The position numbers were made by a program, and so were the translations under genes. Below, in pieces: positions 8,844 to 17,334 of a stretch of DNA of 64,000 nucleotides (the first letter of the stretch is position 1; each line of letters opens with the position of its first letter). The stretch is from Ectothiorhodospira marina (GTDB taxonomy: Bacteria; Pseudomonadota; Gammaproteobacteria; Ectothiorhodospirales; Ectothiorhodospiraceae), in assembly GCF_900109495.1 (NCBI RefSeq), contig NZ_FOAA01000003.1, positions 62,001 to 126,000 of the forward strand, read 5' to 3'. The notes under the pieces are model-generated. The model made no database searches and was not told the DNA's origin. It saw nothing but the letters and a program-made list of their open reading frames with translations.

Positions 8844-10000
8844 AGAAGATCTGCGTTGTCACCGGCACCCGCGCCGAGTACGGTCTGCTGCGCTGGGTGA
8901 TGGAGGGTATCCGCCAGTCGCCTGCGCTGGAGTTGCAGCTCATCGCCACCGGCATGCACCTGTCACCCGAATTCGGGCTGACGGTCGAGGCGATCGAGGA
9001 GGACGGCTTCCAGGTCGACCGCAAGGTCGAGATGCTGCTGAGTTCGGATACAGCGGTTGGCGTGACCAAGTCCATGGGGCTGGGAATGATCGGCTTTGCC
9101 GATGCGCTGGCCGAGTTGAAGCCGGATCTGATGGTGGTGCTGGGGGATCGCTACGAGATCTTCGCTGCTGCCGGTGCTGCGATGATTGCGCGCGTACCTG
9201 TGGCGCATCTGCATGGTGGTGAGGCCACTGAAGGTCTTATTGACGAACCTATTCGTCACAGCGTCACAAAGATGTCGCATCTGCACTTCGTCGCGGCGGA
9301 GGAGTACCGGCGTCGCGTGATCCAGCTCGGTGAGGAGCCGGAACGGGTTTACAATGTCGGTGGCCTTGGCATCGACAACATCCTGCGTTTGAAGCTGCTC
9401 TCGCGTGAAGAGCTAGAAGAGGCACTGGATTTCAACCTAGCGCCGCGCAATCTACTGATCACCTTTCATCCCGTGACGCTGGAGTACAACACCAGCGGAC
9501 AGCAGATGGATGAGCTGCTCGCGGCACTAGCGGAATTACAGGATACCGGTCTGATCTTCACCATGCCCAATGCCGATACTGAGGGGCGGGGGCTATTCGA
9601 CAAGATCGAGTCATTCTGTGCCCAGCAGCCTCGCTCTAGGGCCTATACGTCGCTGGGCCAGTTGCGCTATCTCTCCTGCATTCAGTATGTGGACGGGGTA
9701 ATCGGGAATTCATCCAGTGGACTACTCGAAGTGCCCAGTTTCAAGAAGGGTACGATCAATATCGGGGATCGGCAGCGGGGTCGATTGCAAGCCTCGAGTG
9801 TAATTAATTGTGAACCCGAACGGGCTTCCATCGAATCTGCACTACGTGAGTTGTTCTCGCCTGAATTTCAGTCGCGGCTTCCGTTGGTAGGAAACCCCTA
9901 CGGACAGGGGGGAGCGAGTGAGGCCATCGTCAAGGTTCTGGAGCAGCGCTCGCTGAATGACCTCCTGAAAAAACAATTTTACGATTACCCTGGAAAATGA
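8840..10000 (+). CDS. legG: Hydrolysing UDP/GDP-sugar 2-epimerase (NeuC/LegG)
   Basis: 386 residues beginning with MKKICVVTGTRAEYGLL, the diagnostic NeuC/LegG start. Further signatures are ATGMHLSPEFG, VLGDRYEIF, HLHGGEATEG and GNSSSGLLEVPSF. It should invert C2 and release the nucleotide, giving the free hexose used by LegI. The operon order places it after legI. Its last 115 codons occur again, diverged, at 11.58-11.93 kb. Its stop overlaps the ATG of the formyltransferase, so the leg operon continues without a break. Confidence 0.88.
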   Translation: MKKICVVTGTRAEYGLLRWVMEGIRQSPALELQLIATGMHLSPEFGLTVEAIEEDGFQVDRKVEMLLSSDTAVGVTKSMGLGMIGFADALAELKPDLMVVLGDRYEIFAAAGAAMIARVPVAHLHGGEATEGLIDEPIRHSVTKMSHLHFVAAEEYRRRVIQLGEEPERVYNVGGLGIDNILRLKLLSREELEEALDFNLAPRNLLITFHPVTLEYNTSGQQMDELLAALAELQDTGLIFTMPNADTEGRGLFDKIESFCAQQPRSRAYTSLGQLRYLSCIQYVDGVIGNSSSGLLEVPSFKKGTINIGDRQRGRLQASSVINCEPERASIESALRELFSPEFQSRLPLVGNPYGQGGASEAIVKVLEQRSLNDLLKKQFYDYPGK

Positions 10001-10042
10001 GAATACTCTTCATTGGTGCTGTTGAATTCTCCGCGTGTGCGC
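9651..10042 (+). repeat. Direct repeat copy A (legG 3' end + formyltransferase 5' end)
   Basis: This intact-gene copy spans the last third of legG, the ATGA junction and about 45 bases of the formyltransferase. A diverged copy lies at 11578-11972 in the same orientation. Many differences between the two are silent codon changes, which points to an allele from a related operon rather than a fresh tandem duplication. Confidence 0.85.
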
Positions 10043-10878
10043 TACGTGAACTCATCGAGATGCGGGCGGATGTTGTTGGCGTTTGCACCCTTTTAGAATC
10101 GATTTTCAATGCCGACCATGTCGATCTCACTCCGATCGCTGAAGAGGCTGGTATTCCCGTGTGCTCCACAATGGACATCAACGGGGAAGAGGCTCTGAAC
10201 TGGATCCGCAGATGTGAACCAGATGTCATCTTTTGTTTCGGCTGGTCCAAGTTGGTTCGTTCACCCCTTCTCGAACTTCCGCGCTTGGGTGTCGTCGGTT
10301 TTCATCCCGCAGCCCTTCCAGAAAATCGGGGGCGGCATCCGCTGATCTGGGCTCTGGTGCTCGGCCTAGAGGAAACGGCTTCTACCTTCTTTTTCATGGA
10401 TGAGGGGGCGGATTCAGGCGATCTGCTGTCGCAGAGGAAGATTGCTATCGAGCCGGAGGATGATGCACGGACGCTCTATACCCGTGTCACAGAGGTCGCC
10501 ATGGGTCAGATACGTGAGTTTGTACCCCTGCTGGAAAGCGGACGATATCAGCCTCAGCCACAGGAGCACAGCAAAGCCAATGTGTGGCGTAAACGAGGTA
10601 TCACCGATGGTCGCATTGATTGGCGAATGTCGGCCGAGACCATCCATAACCTGGTACGGGGCCTCACACGGCCTTATGTCGGTGCGCATTTCGATTTTGG
10701 GAAACACTCCGTCAAGGTATGGCGAACTGAGATAGGGCTTGACATAGCCGCCAACCTCGAACCCGGCAAGGTGTTGGCGGCAGAGGAAGAGGGTCTTCTC
10801 GTCAAGGCAGGTATTGGTGCCATCCGCTTGCTTGAGTACGAGCCCCGGATTTCCCTGACCCCAGGAGACTATTTGTGA
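9997..10878 (+). CDS. Formyltransferase-fold protein, putative sugar N-formyltransferase
   Basis: 293 residues. The N-terminal formyltransferase domain (1-190) has the signature GFHPAALPENRGRHPLIW near residue 105 and the conserved DEGADSGDLL (about 137-146); the C-terminal third resembles the Fmt-type extension. The usual catalytic asparagine two residues before the histidine (N-x-H) reads glycine here (G-F-H), while His and Asp are kept. Methionyl-tRNA formyltransferase is unlikely because the gene is embedded between legG and a deacetylase with overlapping stops and starts. The likely role is transfer of formyl from N10-formyl-THF to an amino sugar, perhaps a nonulosonic-acid precursor. 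Function is inferred. Confidence 0.7.
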   Translation: MRILFIGAVEFSACALRELIEMRADVVGVCTLLESIFNADHVDLTPIAEEAGIPVCSTMDINGEEALNWIRRCEPDVIFCFGWSKLVRSPLLELPRLGVVGFHPAALPENRGRHPLIWALVLGLEETASTFFFMDEGADSGDLLSQRKIAIEPEDDARTLYTRVTEVAMGQIREFVPLLESGRYQPQPQEHSKANVWRKRGITDGRIDWRMSAETIHNLVRGLTRPYVGAHFDFGKHSVKVWRTEIGLDIAANLEPGKVLAAEEEGLLVKAGIGAIRLLEYEPRISLTPGDYL

Positions 10879-11543
10879 AGACACTGGTCGTTTCCCCACA
10901 CCCCGACGATGAACTGCTCGGCTGTGGCGGTACACTGTTGCGGCGAACCGCTGAAGGCGGCACGGTAGGTTGGTTGCTGATGACTGCGATCACGGAAGAA
11001 GGGGGTTGGGGCCTTGAGCGGATCGAGCAGCGAGCGAAAGAAATAGAGGAGGTTCGTGTCGGTCTCGGTATTGACCCACAGCATATGTATCAACTCAACC
11101 TCCCGACCGCACAACTTGATCAGCAACCGATGGACACCCTCGTTTCCCGTGTCTCCCAGGTGTTCAGGGATTTCGAACCCGAGGAGGTGCTGCTCCCACA
11201 TCCTGGCGATGCGCACAGCGACCATCGCATCACGTTCGAGGCCGTCAGCGCGTGTACCAAATGGTTTCGGTATCCCAGTGTACAGCGCGTGCTCACGTAC
11301 GAAACGCTGTCGGAGACAGATGCCGGGCTTGATCCTGAACGTCTTTTCCGAGCAACGGTATTTGTGGACATCAGTGATTACCTGGATCGAAAGATTGAAC
11401 TGATGCGGGTCTATGCAAGTGAGATGGGAGACTTCCCGTTTCCGAGGAGTGAGAGGGCGTTGCGGGTGCAGGCTGAATTTCATGGCGCGCGGGCAGGCTT
11501 TATGGCCGCGGAGGTATTCACGCTATTGCGAGAGAGACATTAG
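10875..11543 (+). CDS. PIG-L/LmbE family N-deacetylase
   Basis: 222 residues from GTG 10875, overlapping the formyltransferase stop. The zinc-binding motif SPHPDDELLGCGG is at residues 7-19 and a second metal/catalytic motif HPGDAHSDHR near residue 112; both are typical of PIG-L enzymes that hydrolyse the N-acetyl of GlcNAc-type sugars. Being translationally coupled to a formyltransferase, it could remove an acetyl group so that a formyl group can be installed. It is the last gene of the leg operon, ending about 35 bases before the duplicated legG fragment. The substrate is inferred. Confidence 0.8.
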   Translation: MKTLVVSPHPDDELLGCGGTLLRRTAEGGTVGWLLMTAITEEGGWGLERIEQRAKEIEEVRVGLGIDPQHMYQLNLPTAQLDQQPMDTLVSRVSQVFRDFEPEEVLLPHPGDAHSDHRITFEAVSACTKWFRYPSVQRVLTYETLSETDAGLDPERLFRATVFVDISDYLDRKIELMRVYASEMGDFPFPRSERALRVQAEFHGARAGFMAAEVFTLLRERH

Positions 11544-11577
11544 AGATATTGAGACAATTGTAAGCAATGGGATAAAT

Positions 11578-11972
11578 CGCTCGGGCAGTTGTGCTACCTC
11601 TCATGCCTCAAGCATGTGAATGGCGTGGTCGGGAACTCCTCCAGCGGCCTACTCGAGGTGCCCAGCTTCAAGAAGGGTACAATCAATATTGGGGATCGGC
11701 AGCGGGGTCGGTTGCAAGCTGCGAGTGTGATCGATTGCGAGCCTGAACGTGCTTCCATCACCACTGCACTAGATGAATTGTTCTCGACTGAATTTCAGTC
11801 GCAGCTTCCGTTGGTAGAAAACCCCTACGGACGGGGGGGGGGGGCGAGTGAGGCCATCGTCAAGGTTCTGGAGCAGCGCTCGCTGGATGATCTCCTGAAG
11901 AAACGATTTTACGATTACCCGGAGAAATGAGAATACTATTCATTGGTGCTGTTGAGTTCTCTGCGCATGCGC
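11578..11972 (+). pseudogene. Truncated second copy of legG 3' end and formyltransferase 5' end
   Basis: Open frame 11589-11930 encodes a polypeptide nearly identical to the legG C-terminus (GNSSSGLLEVPSFKKGTI, then KVLEQRSLDDLLKKRFYDYP), then ATGAGAATACT begins a copy of the formyltransferase start that is lost after about 14 codons. It contains a run of 12 Gs at 11833-11844 where legG has six. No start codon context or N-terminal domain is present, so this is a recombination remnant and not a gene. Confidence 0.85.
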
Positions 11973-12031
11973 CATCACCCCGGAGATGAAATACGGCAGT
12001 GCAAAAGTCTAAGGAGAAGTCACATGAATAG

Positions 12032-12462
12032 CAGCCAGCGGATGTTAAGCGCTGGCTGACGGTGGACTCCAAGACCCAGGCCCTTGCCAACGCGGAGAAA
12101 GCGGAGATCCACTGAGGTAATGAGACCGGCTTGAGATCGGATTGCCAGCATGTGCGTGGCTATGCGCCTAAGGGGAAAAAACCAGTGTTGCGGCAGCATG
12201 CGAGCGCGCTTTCATCAACTTGATTGCCACGATTTCCAATCGCGGTAAGCTTTGCTTCCGGATTTATGAAGACAATACGAATGCTGATTTACAAACCGAC
12301 TTCATGAAGCGACAGACCAAGACTTGTTACCAGAATATTTTCCTGGTTTTGGATTCTTTCCAGGCGCACCATACGTATAAATTCAGAGGCCGATTGAGTG
12401 ATCACATGCATGAGATCGAGGTCTTTTATTTGCCGCAGTATTCGCCGGGAGTTCGCCCCTGA
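12032..12462 (+). mobile_element. Decayed IS630-family transposase remnant
   Basis: Conceptual translation in shifting frames gives IS630 landmarks in order: VKRWLTVD, EKAEIH, then after an in-frame stop GNETGLRSD (the family's GDET motif with N for D), VRGYAPKGKKPVLRQH, ISNRG, IFLVLDSFQAHH and IEVFYLPQYSP. The open stretch 12220-12462 covers only the C-terminal part. Stops and frame changes make it non-functional, the N-terminal helix-turn-helix is absent, and no terminal inverted repeats were identified. It directly abuts the duplicated legG/formyltransferase fragment and likely marks the junction of two islands. Confidence 0.8.
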
Positions 12463-12671
12463 TAAAGACCTAACTTTTTGCATCAAGGTTAATAGCGTTC
12501 ACAGCGGTTCGCCAAGAGTGCAACCAAGAACAAAAACTGAAACAGAACGCGATCTCTCACATGCGGAAGCAGCAAAAGCTGCCCAAGTGGGTTACCGGCT
12601 ATTTTTAAGGGCCGTTAATTCAGTACGCAGTAGTGTGCCTATTTGTTTACCAGGCTAATAAGGGTCTTTTA
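12463..12671. other. Spacer after transposase remnant, no gene seen
   Basis: About 200 bases between the IS630 remnant and the next gene. Short open frames run through it without recognisable motifs. Base composition becomes AT-rich toward the right end, where the next island starts. Confidence 0.5.
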
Positions 12672-13502
12672 ATGACGCAACCTTTTCACGCACTCAAGAA
12701 TCTCGCCAGAAGCGGTAGAGACGTACTGCAGAGCGCATGGCTCCATAAGCACCTAAAAAAACAAAAAACCTCCGACACAATATTCATCCTTGGCTCAGGA
12801 TCTTCCCTAGAAAACATAAAAGACTGGTCCTTAATTTCTAGGCATGATTCGATCGGCTTTAATTTTTTTATGATACATAACCATGTGCCGACCTATTACT
12901 GCATTGAAGCACCCAGAGATCCGGACTCTAGGAATTGCATGAAAAGACTGGTGCTATTCAAGGGAGATGAGTACTGGCGGAAAACGGTACCACTAATAAA
13001 ACCACGCGCCGGGTATGCTGAGCTTTACTTTTTATTCAAGGAGCTTAATATCCCTTGCCACGTTGTCACTAGCGTGACGATTAACGCAGAAAATTGCTCA
13101 GAATTAATCAAGGCTATTGAGCACCACAACCGTCATATTATTTATCGCCATTTATCCATAATGCATGGCCAAGGCGTCGCTTCTATTGAAACCATCTCCA
13201 ATTTTTGCGTTAGACTAGGTTACAAAAAAATCGTCTTCGTGGGTATTGACTTAAATAATACGAATTATTTTTATAATGAGGAAAGGTACTTAGCGCTCAG
13301 AAATAAGCACTTAATACCTTCGACAGACCAAGTAGGCGCCGTACACAAAACAAACGACCCTCAACAAAAATATGGACACATGATAGTCACCGATGTAATT
13401 CGGTGCTATTCAGAGCATTACAGTCAAGAAGGAATTGAATTTTATGTAGAAAACAAGGATAGTGCACTGGCAGACTTTCTCCCTGTATGGTCCTTATCTT
13501 GA
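12672..13502 (+). CDS. Hypothetical glycan-cluster protein, MAF/sialyltransferase-like fold suspected
   Basis: 276 residues from ATG 12672; an in-frame start 13 codons upstream is less convincing. It is AT-rich compared with its neighbours, with many A-runs, suggesting foreign origin. Near the N-terminus it reads TIFILGSGSSLENIKDWSLI, a nucleotide-binding-like GxGxSL turn seen in motility-accessory-factor and GT42-type proteins, and later KKIVFVGIDLNNTNYF, which also resembles that group's second nucleotide-binding strand. No transmembrane segment is evident. I do not recognise it with confidence. Given the legionaminic operon next door, a nonulosonic-acid transferase role is possible but is only inference. 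Confidence 0.5.
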   Translation: MTQPFHALKNLARSGRDVLQSAWLHKHLKKQKTSDTIFILGSGSSLENIKDWSLISRHDSIGFNFFMIHNHVPTYYCIEAPRDPDSRNCMKRLVLFKGDEYWRKTVPLIKPRAGYAELYFLFKELNIPCHVVTSVTINAENCSELIKAIEHHNRHIIYRHLSIMHGQGVASIETISNFCVRLGYKKIVFVGIDLNNTNYFYNEERYLALRNKHLIPSTDQVGAVHKTNDPQQKYGHMIVTDVIRCYSEHYSQEGIEFYVENKDSALADFLPVWSLS

Positions 13503-13690
13503 CAAATCAAAACCGATTTCAAAATTTCACTGTACGGCCAGGGCCGCCCCTTTGGCAAAGCGGAACTACAGCTTACATCATTAAATCGAATCTAATTGAA
13601 GCTGTTGCGAGAGCAACTTATTGGCAAGTAAATTGAAATCTATCACTCATAAGCCCAAAAAACTCGGCTTGGTCCAAAGAGCCTAATCCG

Positions 13691-14668
13691 ATGACCACGA
13701 ATACAGCAACCGTAATCATCCGCTCTGCGCGGGAACGCACCGAGGCCCTCTGCAGGGAGCTAGTTCTCGCTCAGGAAGTACCGGCGGAAGCAGTGTTCGT
13801 CGTCCGTGAGGTGCCGTTCTCCCAATCCATGCGCACGTCGTTTCGTATAGGACTGGAGCAAGGACGGCCTTGGACATTTTGTGTGGACGCCGATCTACTG
13901 CTCCGTCCAGGCGCGATTGCACATATGCTGGAACTCGCTGAGCAACAGCCTCCAAATGCTTGCGAAATTCAAGGCTTGGTTCTAGACAAGTTCTTTGGCG
14001 GTCCTCGTCCAGCCGGAAATCACCTTTATCGCACTGCTCACCTGGAAGAGGTCATCGCCCGCATCCCGAATGAGGGTACGAATATACGCCCAGAGGGCCA
14101 TACGCTAAGGTCAATGAAAAAGGCTGGCTACCCGTGGGTGCAGGTGCCTTATGTGGTGGGTTTGCATGACTTTGAGCAAAGCTATCAGGACATATTCCGG
14201 AAATGTTTTGTTCAGGCGCATAAGCATCTGGGGTTAACTCCCCTTTTTATGACAATCTGGCGCGAAGGTAGCGCCGATGACACTGATTATCGTGTAGCAC
14301 TGGCCGGCTTTGCACGTGGAATCGAACACTATGATGATGTTCACATAGATATCAGGGGCGAGCATTTCAAAATGAGTCTCAACGAGTTCGGCCTCAGCGA
14401 GAAATTACCCATAGACACACGAGCTTGGCCCAGCGCGCGCATTGAAGCAATCATTCAGAACTGGCAGGAGCCTGCCGTCTATCGCCAATGGTACCCCACT
14501 CGCTTTGACCTTGATAAGCCAGATAAGCGAATCAACGTACGCTCATCCATACAAAGGCTCCGCAAACATCTCGAGCGCCATGGCTTAAAGAAAACAATGT
14601 CGCGCGCCGCGGGCTGGACATTCATCATGATAGGCGAGAGGCTTCAGCGGATAGCAGATCAGGCCTGA
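13691..14668 (+). CDS. Putative glycosyltransferase (GT-A type)
   Basis: 325 residues starting at ATG 13691. The DxD-like motif FCVDADLLLRPGA near residue 57 follows a typical GT-A nucleotide-binding half (TATVIIRSARERTEALCREL). The rest lacks clear landmarks; the C-terminus is basic and helical. It stands alone, 188 bases after the previous gene and 261 before the next, so it may have its own promoter. Fold call is moderate; donor and acceptor unknown. Confidence 0.6.
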   Translation: MTTNTATVIIRSARERTEALCRELVLAQEVPAEAVFVVREVPFSQSMRTSFRIGLEQGRPWTFCVDADLLLRPGAIAHMLELAEQQPPNACEIQGLVLDKFFGGPRPAGNHLYRTAHLEEVIARIPNEGTNIRPEGHTLRSMKKAGYPWVQVPYVVGLHDFEQSYQDIFRKCFVQAHKHLGLTPLFMTIWREGSADDTDYRVALAGFARGIEHYDDVHIDIRGEHFKMSLNEFGLSEKLPIDTRAWPSARIEAIIQNWQEPAVYRQWYPTRFDLDKPDKRINVRSSIQRLRKHLERHGLKKTMSRAAGWTFIMIGERLQRIADQA

Positions 14669-14929
14669 CGACCACCATACTTCATCTGCGATATGATGGA
14701 AGTCAATTTCTTCTTGAGTTCACCCAGAACATCGTGGAGCTGCCGTTATACTCCAATTTTTAGTGAAGGCTGCATTTCAAGCCACCACCATGTAGCGACT
14801 TAAAGTAATGTCTCTACAGCCCAGCATGACATACCTGCATCTCGCACGGTAATTTTTCCCAGAAAGATTAGCCACCATAATGATAATACTTAACGCGTCG
14901 TTAAAGTCATAGACGGGGGAAACGAAAGC

Positions 14930-16078
14930 TTGAATCTACTTTTTACAACAGGACTTAACCCCTATGGAAGCAGGCCGTTCGGCGGCGCTGAGACATCGAT
15001 CCGGCTACTTGCCGAAAGCATGGCGGCACGCGGCCATAAGGTGATCTATCTAACCCTGCGCGCAGAAGAGCGGGATTACGAAATCGCCAAGGCAGCTGGT
15101 GTTAAGCTTTGGGCGGTCCCTGCGCTTCGTGGAAACCGCTTCCGACTTGTTCGGGCGGTCGGGAAGCTTCGCCTCCCAGCCATGATTGCGTTGCTAGCGC
15201 TTCGATACAGGATTGACGTCCTCTATTGCTTTTACGAAATCGACGTCATGGAAGCAGCGCTTCGCGTTCGGAACTGGCTGAGACGTCCGAAGGTTGTAGT
15301 ACGCATGGCTGGCTTTCTTTGGCATTCAACTTCCACGCGTGACCCGAGGCTTCGAACTCGATATGAGCTGGCATTTAATTCTGTGGATAGCGTCAATTTC
15401 GTTACAGAAGGCTTGGTTGAAATGACCGAAAAAGGGACCGCTGAGCTGGGCATGCAAGTGCGGTTCCGTGATACCTTCGTCCATGACATTGGCTGTTCAT
15501 CCGCACCCGTGAGGACGCTACCGTACAACAGCCTTCCACAAACACCGTTTCGAATGCTGATGGTTGGACGCTTTGCCAGTTATTCAAAGCGTCAAGATCT
15601 GCTCGTAAAAGCAGTCGCTCTGATACCCGAAGAGATACCTGTTTCACTAACGCTGGTTGGTGAAGGGCCTGATAGGCCGGCCATTCAGGCCCTAGTTGAG
15701 CAGCTCAATTTGAGTCACCGAGTTGAGATCATACCCTTTATCGACCAAAAGATCTTATGGAAACGACTGCAGGAGGAACATCTTCTGTGCCACGCAACAA
15801 ACTCTGAGGGTTTGGCGAAAGCGATACTCGAGGCTATGGCCAAGGGACTGCCCGTACTGGCTTCAAATGTGGCCTCAGTTAATAGTTGCATTCGAGAGGG
15901 TGAGACAGGATTTCTAGTTGATAACAACCCCGAGTCCTGGGCCGACCGGATGATCGGGCTAAGCAGGCGACCTGAAGATCTCGCCCGAGTATCCGAGGCT
16001 GGGCAGAAGCATGTTCTAGAGCAATGGGATCCCGCCAAATGCGCTCAGCAATACGAGACATATTTTGAGCGACTCTAA
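14930..16078 (+). CDS. GT4-family glycosyltransferase
   Basis: 382 residues. Start chosen as TTG 14930, preceded by GGGGGAAACG at good spacing; no ATG gives a full-length N-terminus. The GT-B features are the N-terminal glycine-rich PYGSRPFGGAETSIRLLAE and the C-terminal donor site MVGRFASYSKRQDLLVKA, LVGEGPDR and the EX7E motif in NSEGLAKAILEAMAKGLPV. It should add a sugar to a lipid-linked glycan at the cytoplasmic face. Neighbours are other glycosyltransferases on the same strand, spaced 170 bases or more apart. Confidence 0.82.
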   Translation: MNLLFTTGLNPYGSRPFGGAETSIRLLAESMAARGHKVIYLTLRAEERDYEIAKAAGVKLWAVPALRGNRFRLVRAVGKLRLPAMIALLALRYRIDVLYCFYEIDVMEAALRVRNWLRRPKVVVRMAGFLWHSTSTRDPRLRTRYELAFNSVDSVNFVTEGLVEMTEKGTAELGMQVRFRDTFVHDIGCSSAPVRTLPYNSLPQTPFRMLMVGRFASYSKRQDLLVKAVALIPEEIPVSLTLVGEGPDRPAIQALVEQLNLSHRVEIIPFIDQKILWKRLQEEHLLCHATNSEGLAKAILEAMAKGLPVLASNVASVNSCIREGETGFLVDNNPESWADRMIGLSRRPEDLARVSEAGQKHVLEQWDPAKCAQQYETYFERL

Positions 16079-16247
16079 GCTGTTCCAACTTATCTGAATC
16101 GAGCGGGTGTCACAGGTATTGGCCGCGCGCACTCTAGCCAGCTCTTCGGTACGGCGTCAGTGGTCTCATTGCTTTAAACCAACTCAGGGACTTCTATCAG
16201 CATCATTCCTCACCATCTTATTCGGGAAATCGCAGAGACCAAGTGAA

Positions 16248-17159
16248 ATGATTCCTAGAAATATAGCTTTACAAAAACTCATGAATGTAGCGAGGCATCC
16301 GCGTCAGTACACGCAAAGAGTCTTTGGGCCGGCCAATGGACTGATAATAGACAATAAGGAAGGCCACGACGAATATAGGATTAGAAGGCCGATGATTTCA
16401 CGAAAGCGGGGGGTATCGGCAATTATCCGGGCAAAGAACGAAGCCCACATCATCGGTCGCTGCCTTGATCTGATTTACCCTGTCTTCGACGAGATCATCG
16501 TCGTCGACAATAATAGTGCTGATCAGACGCAGAAGGTCGTTTTAGACATTGAAAAGACTCACTCAAAGGGCAAGATAAAGCTCCACACATACCCATTTGA
16601 CCTTTCCCGGATCGGCCCGGAGAATGCAGCCACTGATGATAAATCCATACACAGCTTTGTTTATTTCAGTAATTGGGCGCTAAAACACGCATCATACGCG
16701 TATTTATTTAAATGGGACGCGGATATGCTACTCCACCCCGATTCCGCCACCGATTTACGCCTTTACCTTGACTCGCTATCGCCATATTGGCCGATATGGG
16801 GTTCCTTTAAATTGCAGACCATTTACGTAAGCGATGATGGCGTGTACGCTCCTGAGGATGACGTCAACTGCGAAACCCACCTTGCGCCAAATCGATCGGA
16901 TGTATTCTTTGCAAAAAATGGGTACTTTGAGCTGCTCACCAAAAATTGCTTGGCGAAACATAAGACTTTCGACTGCTTCCGAATATATGAGCACAAGGAT
17001 CTTCGGCGAGATGAATTCGCTCATTGGTCAACGGACCATTTCGTGACTGAGCGCAAGCGGCGGGAGGCAGATTACTTTGCTCGGATTAAAGGCAAAAAAG
17101 GGATTGAGGGTATCCGGCAGTTAAGCAGTGAATGCCGAAGCGAGATCGGCCTCGAATAG
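16248..17159 (+). CDS. GT2-family glycosyltransferase
   Basis: 303 residues from ATG 16248; a longer frame begins at 16107 but its first 47 codons look non-coding. The GT-A start is VSAIIRAKNEAHIIGRCLDL (about residue 57 on), followed by DEIIVVDNNSADQT and the DxD motif LFKWDADMLLHPDS. The family commonly acts on polysaccharides or glycoproteins. The N-terminal 55 residues before the GT domain are unassigned. Donor and acceptor unknown. Confidence 0.75.
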   Translation: MIPRNIALQKLMNVARHPRQYTQRVFGPANGLIIDNKEGHDEYRIRRPMISRKRGVSAIIRAKNEAHIIGRCLDLIYPVFDEIIVVDNNSADQTQKVVLDIEKTHSKGKIKLHTYPFDLSRIGPENAATDDKSIHSFVYFSNWALKHASYAYLFKWDADMLLHPDSATDLRLYLDSLSPYWPIWGSFKLQTIYVSDDGVYAPEDDVNCETHLAPNRSDVFFAKNGYFELLTKNCLAKHKTFDCFRIYEHKDLRRDEFAHWSTDHFVTERKRREADYFARIKGKKGIEGIRQLSSECRSEIGLE

Positions 17160-17334
17160 AAACCACAAACACTCCTCAGATGAGCATAATATAATGTTGC
17201 TGCCGCGCGGCGCTTATCTATTCACAATCCAGGGACGCCACCAAAACATACTCGACGCACGCAAGTTGTAGAAGCCCCGCTGATTCAGGCATTACCCCTT
17301 GATCACATACCCCGTGACGCAGCCACTTGATAAC

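Noticed and set aside
9997-10878. Methionyl-tRNA formyltransferase (fmt)
   Set aside because: Location inside the leg operon, coupling to a deacetylase and the altered N-x-H motif argue for a sugar enzyme.
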